A DNA stretch of 64,000 nucleotides from Metellina segmentata (lineage: Eukaryota > Arthropoda > Arachnida > Araneae > Tetragnathidae): NCBI GenBank assembly GCA_947359465.1, contig OX375878.1:92813377-92877376 (forward strand), given 5' to 3'. The notes beneath the pieces were generated by a model. That model saw nothing but the letters and a program-made list of their open reading frames with translations, did not search any database and was not told the DNA's origin. Every line of letters begins with the position of its first letter. Position 1 is the stretch's first letter. The position numbers and the translations under genes were made by a program. Positions 11,301-23,300 of the stretch are shown in pieces.

Positions 11301-14300
11301 GATAAGGTTTATTTTTTGTCTCCAGATGTCATTCATGTGTAAAATAATATATATGCTTATCGAACAATAAACAAATAATATAATGTATTGTCAAACAATA
11401 AATACAAATGTTTTGCACTACATTAAATAATGATTTTTAACATTTTTATCTCGTGACACACATAAACAAAGAACTGGATTTCTGTAGAACATCAAAAAAC
11501 TTATATATTTTGCCAATGTAACAAAAATTAGTATTCTGATTGATATGCAGAAAATAATGGTTATTACCAATCCTATTTTGCTCCGAAGAGGATTTTTAGA
11601 AATCTTGGAAACTATTTTTGATACTTTGTAATAAAAAATAGTATTCAAAATTGTTTATATGCATTTTTTGTGAAATTATTTGTAAACTCAACTAAACTGT
11701 TAAAATGAAATAAATTTAAACTTTCACAATTCATAAGGCATAACAGTGTTATTCATATGGCATACTGATTGAAAATTATTGCATCAGAGAAATGTATATA
11801 GATTTGTAAAATAAAATGAAAATAGTTTCACATGTTTGTATAAAACAAAATTCCAGTATTGTTGATAGTGAACACACATTTGACAAAAAATCTGTTCTCA
11901 AAAGATGTTGCAAATTTGGAGAATTTTCATTTCCTAATCTATTAGTTTTAAAAGTATGCAAAAATGCATCAGATGCTGAGAATAACAACAGTATTGTTTA
12001 ATTGTAAGCTTATTTATAAACGAGTAACATGCATTTAATATTTCTCATACAACTCGGTAATTTAATATGTTTGCTTTTTAATCTATTATTACAATAGGTA
12101 GGGGAAGGTGGGGCAAGTGTTACAGTGAATTTCATTTTTAAGTGATAGCAAAGTTAGCTCCAATTTGTTCAAAATCTTGTTTTCCAGAAGTCTGCGTTTT
12201 AGAAGAATTTGCATCATTAGTTACATTTCTGTAAGCAAATCTCTGTTTTTGCATGTTGATAGTACAAATTTGTGTTTGTAATTAAATTCTCTTTATTCAT
12301 GAGTGGTGCTTATTTTGCAATGAATAATATTTTAGTAGTAAATCTAATAGTGTTTAGGTACTGTTGTAACACTTTACAGGGTAGCTTTGCTGGCCCTGGA
12401 TTTTTTAAGGTTGTATGGTCTCATGGACAATGTCTAGCTGCGGCTAGACAGAGAAGGATTAGTAACAACAACAAAGGTTCTGTTGTGTGTGTGAGTTAAG
12501 ATGAATGATCTATAAATTCACATTATGTAGTTATAAAAAAAATGTTACAAGCTATGTCATGTAGGGTATAGTGTTACATACATAATTTGTAATAAATAAA
12601 TTGGTTAATTTTTCCTAAAGCTTTTCCCTCCATATTGGTTTGAATATCTTTTTATGATGTTTATAATCTTTCTTTACATGATTAGCAGTTTTCTTTTGTT
12701 AATTCATTCAAAACATTCACAAGCTAACAAAATTAAGTCTCCTTAAGAAGTAAGGTTTTTCCCTAAAGCCCCACCCCAAAAAACTACAAAATAGATGACA
12801 GGTGAAATGTTGTATCTTTTCTGATACGCCCGTTAAGAATATGATTTTAGAGGAAATATTGAAGAGAGAGGGGGGAAAGCACTAAACCCTAAATAGAATG
12901 AAATAATAGAAAGCGAGCCAAAGTGAACCTGAGGCATAAGCCTACCGAGATATCATCAACAGAGAAGATGAAGATTCACCATCTTATGCTGATAGTGATA
13001 ACGTCTCTTTTTCAGAATTGCAATCAGACATTGCTGCAGACGACAACAATTAACAATGGTGATTACATTATAGTTGCAGAAGGACTCCTTAAAGAACATA
13101 AAATTCAGTCTATTGGGGAAGTTATAAACTTTCACGATCAAATGAAGTTTATTCATTTGAAAAATCAAAAATCATTGCCAAACTTCCTGTCCCAATTTCA
13201 TCCATCAGGAGGGACTATGAGAAAAGCAGAAATGCTGGTTTTCCCTGTGGATTTAACTTCCTATCAAAATCTAAAATAAATTTATAATTTCTTTAATCTT
13301 ATTTATCTTATAATCTTATTTTATCATCTATTTTATAACTGTAGGCTATAATCATTACTAATGTCTCCCTCACATTTAAAGCTGTTCAATTATCTGTAAA
13401 CTAATCAAAAGTGTTTTATTTTATTAATAAAAGCCCATTCTTTATATCAACCGTTGCTACTATAACGTAACACTGTATGCACAGTTTGGCACAGTGTTAC
13501 TATGTACATCACTACCAAAAACATTAAATACTGAAAATAAATTTTACTCTTTTTAATTTTAATGATATGTAAGATGTATGTGAGAGGTTAATGATCATTT
13601 TAAGGAATTTGTTTGCTTGGTATGATGCATATCTTGATGCCACAGCTTGAAATAAAAAAAAACATGTAACACTGCCCCACTTTCCCCTACAAAATAAAAG
13701 TTGAGTTTCAATGTTTTTAAATGAATTGGAAACAATTTTATTAAATGGACTTTCCTGTGCTAATATTTTTTAACCTGAATTTTGAATTACAGTAGTATTT
13801 TAATTAGTTTGTTTCAATAGCTTTTCTGCATAAATATTAGTTTTAATATCAAAATAACCTGAAATTTTTGTTGGCTTTCTGTTGCAACTTCAACTGAAAT
13901 AAAGTGCATTTTTTATGTTTCTTGGCAAAAATTGCTGTGCATTTCCTAATGGCAATTACCATTATTGTTTTATGTATTACGCCCTTTTTAAACATTGTGT
14001 TTTTAATATTTTCATCACCTTTTGTTACCAATATGTTTGATTAATTTCCCCATTAACAATTAATTTATTTGGTTTAGCCTTCTGAAGTACAGTTCTTTGG
14101 AGCTAGCACATTACATTGCAAAATTTCAAAACATTGGGATGAACTGCCATCAGATCATTATGGACCTCTCAGAGAAAGACTATTTGAAGCCTTATTCACG
14201 TATACATCGGGTCCAAAAGTTATTCTTACTCGACTATGTATCGCAGTAAGTTCTCTTCTAACTTTGATTAGAAATTGAAACATTTTATACTTGAAATTAT

Positions 14301-17300
14301 TTTTATGCAGTCAGTGTGTAATTTATTAAAGAAAAAATCTTGTTTTCTGTGCTTAAGATGTGTGACTAGTTATAGTAAACTTCTTAGAAACTTAGTCCAA
14401 TTTCTTCTGAAAGTATTCATTCAATCATATTTTCCAATCCACAAAATACTGTGGAGCAAATTTCCTTGAATTTGGAATTACTCTAATAAGTTTGTACCCG
14501 ATCTTAAATATTTTCTACAGTAAACTTACAGCTTAGTAGAACAGATTTTTGCACTGTACAATCATCAGTCAGAACCTCAGAGTTTCCTATCTTGTCGCAG
14601 TGACTCAGTGGACTCAGCTGTTTTTTCTTTCTTTTTTTTTCTCACTTTTCCCATCTTTCCGACAATTTTTAAAGAAAAAAAAAGTAAAATCTGGACCTAA
14701 TTTATGACACAATGTAAAATAACAGACATGCTAAGAGTAAATACCACACAGAAAAATTAGAAGATTTGCAAGTAAAGTTTTATGTATTTGGGGGGGGGGT
14801 GACAAAAAAAATGTAAATAATCGTAGAAATCCGGAATGGCCGAGGTCTGGAGGATTCCAGATTTTGGACTTCGTACTATATAACATTCCTTGGTTGTCTT
14901 GTTTTGAAACTTCCATTGGAAATGTTGCTGTAAAAATGCATAAGAACGACATACAAAAATACTCAGAAACATGGCAAAGATGTTCTTAAGTCTTTCGAAA
15001 CAACTTCCATGCCTGCTCAATCAAACGAAGATCGCTTATCAATCAACTAACTGCTCAGGGAAATGGCTAGGATTGGAACTAGGTTTTTGCCGAACTCATT
15101 AATGGACCAATTTGTGATCTGTTTCAAAAGGAGAGTGAAGACTGCAGGTTATCTCTTCGTAGGCTCGTCCTCGTTAAAATAGGGCTGAATTAAGTACTCA
15201 ATTTTACACAAAAAGTCTTAATAGATTCTCAGCTTTTATTACTATAACTCTTTAAGGTAAAAAAGTAAAAGTGTAACTGCTTTGTTATAAAAAGTGATGA
15301 TATACAAACCATTTTTTATAATGTCTTTCAATTTATAATTCATATTTTTAGATGTCCTCTTTTATCATTCAAACCATACCAGACTTCTGGCCAACAGCTG
15401 TTTCAGACTTGACTACTGCACTTCAACCTCAGAACATTCCAAATGCTAGTGTATGGTGTATATTTCACTCTTAAGTAATATTAATTATTATTGGTTTTCA
15501 AAGTGCCATTTCTATTGAATTTGCTTTAAATTGCAGTAGATTGGTTAGTGTAATCCAAGAAATCTTTATATTTAAAGCAGGGTGTAAAAAAATCATGATT
15601 TTTTTTAATCAATTAATTGGATTTATTTTATTTAAATCGGATTTATTTTATTTAAATTTCTGTAGGGCCTATAAATTTGTTAAATAAAAAATTGAGTTTC
15701 TGACATGACATGTAAACCAATATTTATTTTAGTGAACAATCGGAATTTGTAATATGGTAAATTAATATTTATTTTACTAAAAATCATAGTGCGTTACATG
15801 GTAATACATTTAAAAAATGAATTTTCAAAACAAGAGCAAAAGATAAAACATTTGTTTAACTTTAAAACACAAGTTGACATCCTACATATATTTTCTTGAG
15901 TAAATTAACATCATCATGTTAACAAATGTATCAGTAAGTGTAAGTGAGACCTAAATTAGTCTGATTAACCCTCTAACGTCCAAGACGCCCGAAACGGCTT
16001 CACATGCAAAAGCCCAGCACCCGCCCGAACCGGCTGAAGTCATTAAAGCTAATGGCTATCCCCCTAACCCAGAGAAGGGCAATCCGTCATTCCCTCACTA
16101 CAATGCTCCCTCCTTTCGCCTGAAGCAGTAGGGTAGTTTCCTTTAATGACAAACAACAAGTTAGGGATCGGCTTTTAACTGCGCCCTTTCACATACTTCT
16201 TCCAAGCTAGGCTTCGGATCGGACAGTTTTGTGCGGCTATTGAATAGAGAATTTGGTTTCTTAACTATCGAACTGGCTCGTTATAGGAAAACATTGTCGA
16301 AAGAAGAAATAGAAAGAATTCTTTTCAATGATACAGATGAGTCGGATTTAAATTCAAGCGACGAAGACGATCTAACAAAATATGATTTGGAGAATTCAAT
16401 CCAAGAGGATAGTGTTTCCGATAATGACAGTGACGTAGATGAAGTCCCAGAAATTGAAAGAAACGATGATATTATTTGAATGGGAATCGAACACTATACG
16501 GAACGATGATATATCCATTCCAAACTTTAATTCGCATGCTAGTCCTGTTCATGACTTGCCGCCTGGGTCTTCACCATTAGACTATTTGAAACTGTTTCTG
16601 ACGGACGCGAGAAATCACATATTTTCACGGTAATTAATATCACAGAGTTATTTTCAAACCCACAATTTGGAAATGTAATTTTCTTGTATAGCATGTTAAT
16701 AATTTTACTTAAAAAATGAAGCATTTTAGGAACATAATTATGTTAATGCTATTCTTTTAGCATAGGTTTCTCGGTCAAATTAATAATTCCTCTTTATGAA
16801 CTGAGAATATCTTATAAAATGAGTATATTTATGAAACATAAAATAATCATTTTCGCCCCTTATAAAAAGTTCTTACTACGAGTTCCAATTTGGTTTGCTT
16901 CGCAAACCAACACCACGGCCACTGCGTGGCCAGCACGACTTTTCTTTTAGTGGGGTTTGGCCATCACGAGGTTGCTCGTGAGTTATTTTCGTGGTGACGC
17001 ATATCTGTTGCAAAAATATTAACATTTAATTGAAAAAATATTTATTAAAAAAATCAACAACAATAATTCAATTCTAAACAAGAATAATTCAATTCTATTA
17101 AATTAATTTTAAAATGTTCTAGATTAAATTTTAAAATTCGGCTTCGTACAAAAATCGCAAAACATTCGGGCTTCCTTGTGTGCCAAATGTCATTCTTATA
17201 AGTGCCATAGATTCGTCAGGATAGTCCACGCACGCAGACAAACGTTTACTTTTATAATCGTAGAAATGAGTACTTTCAAATAAAATTTTACACACAAATA

Positions 17301-20300
17301 TATAATAATTAATATGACTACACTGGATAGGAGAATTTTTAATAAAATTAATTTGATTTTCATACGAATAGCAAAATTATAATTATAACGCTAAATGTTC
17401 TACCGAAAAACATTTTTAATATACATAGGACTTAACAGACTTGAAAACGCTTTTTAATCACATACTTGCTTATATATTAGACAGTCGGAGATACAAGAGA
17501 ATTTTAAGATATACGTTATGAAAATGAAGTAGCAGTCAAGTATTAGAAAATATATTAATTAACTTTTTTTTCTTTAAAAATGTGTTAGTCTAATCAAAGA
17601 TTGAGGAATATATTATTTAGGAAAACCATATTTAAGTATAAAGAATTAACAAGTGATAAGAAATAAACTGTAGTCAATTATTTTTCGCTATATTTTCTTC
17701 ACAACTAATAAAATGTGCGATAGATACATATAAGTTACTAATGTCCAACACCCAATGCGACTTACAAGTTGAAACAAGCACTTCATATACACCCCCTTAC
17801 AAAGCACGGGACGTCCCGTGCACTAAGAAAGTACCTAGATGACCATAGATGATGTGTAAAGGTGGAAGAAATCATTCGATTTTCCTAATGGTTTCTCGGC
17901 CGTTCTGGGTTTTTGAAGACATCGTCTTGAGACCTGTGTGGCCGTTAGAGGGTTAAATAAATATTTGTTATGGGTCACTACTCTTAAAGTGAAAGGTGGC
18001 TGTTTCAGGGTGCATTTTGCAAAATTAAAGATGTTCACTGTGTTTAAACTTTCATCCTTTCAAATAGAAAGCTCAGTTGAATTTTTATTTAATAAATTAT
18101 TAATCACATTAACTGTGGTATTTTGTATTTATGTCTCAATTAAAAAAAAGTAGTTGAAAAATCACTATAGCTAAGCCATTGGTCAATCAATTAAAGGGGT
18201 AACAAGTAGTTTAGGCCTACTTTGTGGGGATTTTCTTTGGCTGTCTTGACATTTACGTAGATATAGGCCTACTGCTTTATTGTTTGTAACATAAAATTAT
18301 GCATGAACATTGTCAAAACTTTCGAATAGATGTCAACTTATTTTTTACTTTACTGTTTGGCAGAATCCCTGACTCAACACTCAGCAGATAACTTAGTCCC
18401 TAGACACCTCAGATTATTTGCAAGTGTCCAGTGCCAAACATTTTTTTTTTAAAGCTCATCAGTACGAGGTGTAGCCATTAGTGCTGAAATCACCATGAAT
18501 GCAGAAAGTTCAAAGCATTTGACAAATTCTGTGATTTTTCTAGGGTGTAATTTTACTTAGTTATAAAAATGTAAGATTGGTTGTGATTTAACTCAATGAA
18601 TTTTTTTTTAAATCATTTGATTAAAATCATGATTTAAATCAAGTGATTTAAATCTTGACACCCTGATTTAAAGTTTTAATATTTGAAATGTAAAGTCTAT
18701 TTTTATTTATGTAAATTTCCCATGCTATGAATTTAAAAACTTTGAAATTCAGTTAAATGTATGGGAAATAATTAAGTAAAAGTTATTATTAATTTTGTTA
18801 TTAATTGATTTAAAACTTATGATGACTGTATTCATTTCAAAATCATAAAATAATTAAACTAACTGCTAAATTCCTTCCTAACTTAGCATTATAAAACCTT
18901 TCTGCTCTAAATGTTGTGTTACATCATTTGCTTGTTATTTAATCTATCCATTCTTTTAGCCCCAACAAGTTGCTCATGTTTTACTACAGTTGCTTACAGT
19001 TCTGTCTGAAGAAGTAAGTTGTAATAAAAGCTAATTCATTGAAGATTCATTTTGTACATTTCATTGCCTTGATATCAATTGTATAGTTTATTTCATCCTC
19101 AGAAACATGCATATTGGTATTCTTAATATATATACTATCACGGCATTGCCAGTGATAGTTAGTTTCTTGTCCTTACTTATACTGAAAGTATTAAAAAGAA
19201 AAACAATAATTTTTAGAATGAATCCCACCTCCAACTGACATGACATGGGCATGTTGCAAATTCGCATAAAATTCTGACTACCTGAGGTATTGATCTGGTG
19301 TAAAATTTTCTGCAGATTTCAAATCCATTGAAATTTTTGCTCTTATCTTTAAGGATCACTAAGATAGAAACTTGGACTGAAAAATTAAAAAAAATAATAA
19401 ACACCAGCCAAAAAATTTTTAATGCTCAGAAAATAAAAGAAAAAAATTAATTTAGAATCTGATCTCTTTACGCTGTTGTTATTCTAAGAGAAACAAATAT
19501 TAAATAAATGCCAATAAATTAATTTTAAAATGTTCTCGAAAAAATTTTAAAATTTGGGCTTTGCATAAAATTGGAACTATTTGTGTGCCAAATTTCAAGA
19601 CTAAGTGTTATAAATCGTCTGAAAACACACAAACACTTTTTTTTATAATAGTAGATGTCATCATGTTTGCGTGGAAGTTTGGAGAGTGGTGCGACAGTTC
19701 AGGTGTCGACATCGTCATCTGATAGCTATTACAAAGCATCGTTCTCAGATTATTCCAATTCTGGATTGATCCTGTACCAGTGCCAACAGCCCATTATGTT
19801 GCTCAAGTACAACATTAAACTACATTCCTACATCCAACGAAAACATGGGTCGTTTAACTCGTTTCGGTATAAATAAGTATTTAGGAAAGATTTGTAAATT
19901 TAGTGTTGATAGGACATACATATATAATTCTTTGATTCCCTTAATCGTAAGGGAACTTTGGTACATCATTTTTTGGATTCATCAGCAAAATCTGTAATAA
20001 ACTGAAAAGTTAGGTGAAGAAAAGGGTTAAATGCAAACCAGTGTTATTTTTGCAACCAATCCAACATAATGTTTTATCTATTAGTTTGATTTTATCCTTC
20101 CTTATATTAGTACAATTCAGTTTCAGACAACTCATCTTGCTCAAGGTCGTGTGGGCATTGTGAGAAACTGCCTTAGATCGTGTCTCGAACTAATCATGGA
20201 CCTAGTACAGAGCGTTTTATCGAGAACCTCAGCTCCTCCAGACTTGTGCGAAATGGCCCTGAAGTGTTACTCGAGCTGGGCTGTTTTGGGGCCGGCAGTA

Positions 20301-23300
20301 TTGGAACACAAGTCGCTGTTGCTTCTTGCTTTTGATTCTGTGTACAGAGATGAGATCAGTCAGACAGCATTGGAAACATTAAGCAACATCGCTAATCATC
20401 CAGAAGCTACCAAGTAAGTATTTGCTTTGGGTTAACTTAGAATTTCAGCTGTGTTGCATATTATTGGGATTATGCGAAAGTTTGTCCCGTTTTTTGACAA
20501 AAATTGAGACAAATTTTATTTTCTAAAAATGACATTTAATCAATATAGTATGTGGCGTTCTGTTCAATAACCTTTCTCTGTGTCTCCGGTAGCTGCATAA
20601 TCCAACGCTCGTAGAAGTTCCGAGGTTTCTGGCCGAAGAACTGATCCAGGTGGCAACTCATCATACACAACACATATATTTTGCTTCTGTTAAACATTCT
20701 TGCATTTTTGGAAATAAAAAGCATAGTATAGTACAAAATCCAGAATCCTGTCCTCAACAATTTCGTATTATATGCATTTTTTTGTCAAAAAAAACCTTAA
20801 TCTACCCCACACACATGCATGACTTTTACGTTTGCAATAGTAAAATAGCAGATATATAAATAGGAATAATTTTTTTTAAAGGAAAACCTTTGTAATGCAA
20901 TGTAACAAATTTTACTTGTAAATCTAATTTTTCTGTATGGTATTTACTCTGAACATGTACGTTGTTTTATCAATTAGATCCAAGTTTAACTCCATGTTCT
21001 TTAAAATTGTCAAAAAGATGGAAAAAAGTGAGGAAAACGTCCGGATTTGGGACTTGGTACTGTATGTCGAAATTGCTCTTTATTTTCTGTGGGTTTTAAT
21101 GCTTAGCAAAAAAAAAAAATCCCAAGTAATCGCGGAAAATTATTTTTTGAAAAAACATTAAAACTTTACACTTGTGAAGTTGATAACTCTTGAGTTTTGC
21201 GTTGCAATGCCATCTAGCGCCAAAAATGAGACAAATGTTTGCATCAACCCAATAAAACAATTTCATGATTTTCAATATAAGTACACATAACCTGTATGTT
21301 CGAGTTACACTGAGGTAGGTTTAATTCTGTCATTTTATCGAAAGCGTTCTGCTTAAATTAATCTCTGAGTTTAATGATTCCAGAAGGTAAATTTCAAAAT
21401 CAGGGAAAACCTGGAATTGTCAGAGAATTTAATTTCGTCCAAAAAAATCATGGAAAATTATGTATTTTCATCCGAAATCTGGAAAATAGCTTCAATGACC
21501 TGGAAAATGATTAATCATGGCTTCTCAGACGCTTTGGAGAAAAGTAGCCAAGAAGATACATTAAATCACAAATTGATTCGTCAAATAGGTTGGATTATTT
21601 GAATAAGTTATTTTAATGCAAAATTACTTAGGTTTTTGTGTCTGTTTTCACAATGTGTAATTCTTAAATGGGTTTTTAATTATTGGCTTTTGAATGCAAA
21701 ATTATTTCTTTGTTTTCCTCCTTTAAAATGTCTTGAATTGCTTCAGTATGACCTGGAATTTTGTAATACTTTGTTTGGAAAACCCGGAAAAGTCAGGACT
21801 TTCAGTTTTAAGCACTCTTAAAAATTCCTTATTTTTGTATGTTACTCCTTAAAAACTCCTTGTATTTTTTTTTTCGCCTTTTTTATTTTGAAATGCGCAC
21901 TAGGTTCCACCGCAAGAATGTATTCAAAAACCATCCGTTTCAAATGTAAAAGGATATTTCACATTGCACGCGGTGTATTGGCAGCAAGCTCTGGAAATTT
22001 TCCCACAAGGAAAGGCTATCAGCAGTAAAGCGATGTGCAGTGAAGTTTGAGGGAAGCAAGGCCACTTGCATGTCCAACCCCTCTTACCTAATTAATTAAC
22101 TTGAGCGATAGAGCCTTGACTGGCATTTATGACTGATGCTTTCCTTTCATAGTATTATGTGGTGTCTCGTTTGCTGCAAGAGATATCACCAGCCTGACCT
22201 TCTGCCTTTCCCCCAAAGCGTTCACACCTCAGGGTTGAACAAAGGGAGTAACCCTCTAGAAGGTCAGTCGCTGACAGCTCGTAAAGGGTGATTGATGCCA
22301 GCGCTCACTTAAAGAGGATAACAATCACTGTACGCAAATGTATACAATGCCTCTGGTGGGAACAAAAGTCTATCTGCCATAGCATAAAAAGGTTAACACT
22401 CAATGGACACCCCGGTTTAGAACCATCCAATGACTAGTGCGATTGAGACAAATCAAGCGAAGAGGTCTGTCTCAACAAGTCAGTTTTATTTTCGGATTCT
22501 GGAATAAGAAGACAGAGAAGACAAATCAAGTGAGAGACCGGATGGATCAAGCTAATATTAACTCAACATTAAATATTGAAGGAGCATTGCAAGCGTATTG
22601 AAAATCGAGTATGTTATCATCAAAGTTGATTATTATAAATTCTTAAATTTTTTTAGTGAAAGCGAAAATTTACTTATTAAGTAAACAAACTCTCTATATT
22701 ATCGCATTTCATTTATTTTGAATTTAATTCAACATTAAATCTTGATGAAAGAGTAGTGTTGAGAATGTATAGCAAATCACAATCTGTTATAATCAATGTG
22801 GATTATTTGATACTTGTATATTTGAAGTTGCAATACTATTTACCTATTCATTTAACAGAAATAACTGCGGATTTCATTCATTTCTGTCTGTCTGAAATCT
22901 CATTTGTATTTACTTGTAGAATACAGTAAAATCTCAGTATAACTTGCTTCCTAAAACTATTTAATTGATATTTTATTTTGAAAAGTACTTTATATTGAAA
23001 ACAAATATGCTTGAATTTCTATTATTGTGAGTTTTAGCTGTGATTTGAGAGAAATGTGTACTTTAAACTGAGAAACATACTGAGATTTCATTGTATAAGA
23101 ATTGTTTACAGTAGCATCCTGGATACAACAGCTTCAGCGAGCTGTGGAAAATGAACTTGTGTTGAGTTGAAATATCAAAGTATAATTTTATTGTTTTGAG
23201 TTATTAGTAGTATAGTATTAAGTGGAACTAAGTTCTTAAAAGTGTTGAAAGGTTACTATTTTTCACGCTTGAAAATGTGTGTATAAAGCTTCTATGATTC

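Larger units (their letters stand above)
15969..17952 (+). mobile_element. piggyBac-family element nested in the hAT element
   Basis: Flanked by TTAA on both sides (15965-15968, 17953-17956), with perfect 10-bp inverted ends CCCTCTAACG; both ends also carry a subterminal CAAGACG. TTAA insertion is the piggyBac signature. It keeps only the N-terminal part of a transposase (16231-16633), then carries an R1 repeat (16886-17264). The catalytic core is missing, so it could only have moved in trans. Confidence 0.9.
15578..18665. mobile_element. hAT-type non-autonomous element with perfect 8-bp duplication
   Basis: The ends CAGGGTGTAAAAAAATCATG and, in reverse complement, CAGGGTGTCAAGATTTAAAT form inverted repeats. 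Both sides carry the identical 8-bp duplication atttaaag (15570-15577 and 18666-18673), the hAT signature. Without the nested piggyBac-type element it is about 1.1 kb, with no transposase frame. It lies in IPO13 intron 4. Confidence 0.88.

Noticed and set aside
12923..13279. 118-codon frame as a host gene
   Set aside because: It sits between transposon inverted ends, and pieces of a transposase tail appear in two frames.
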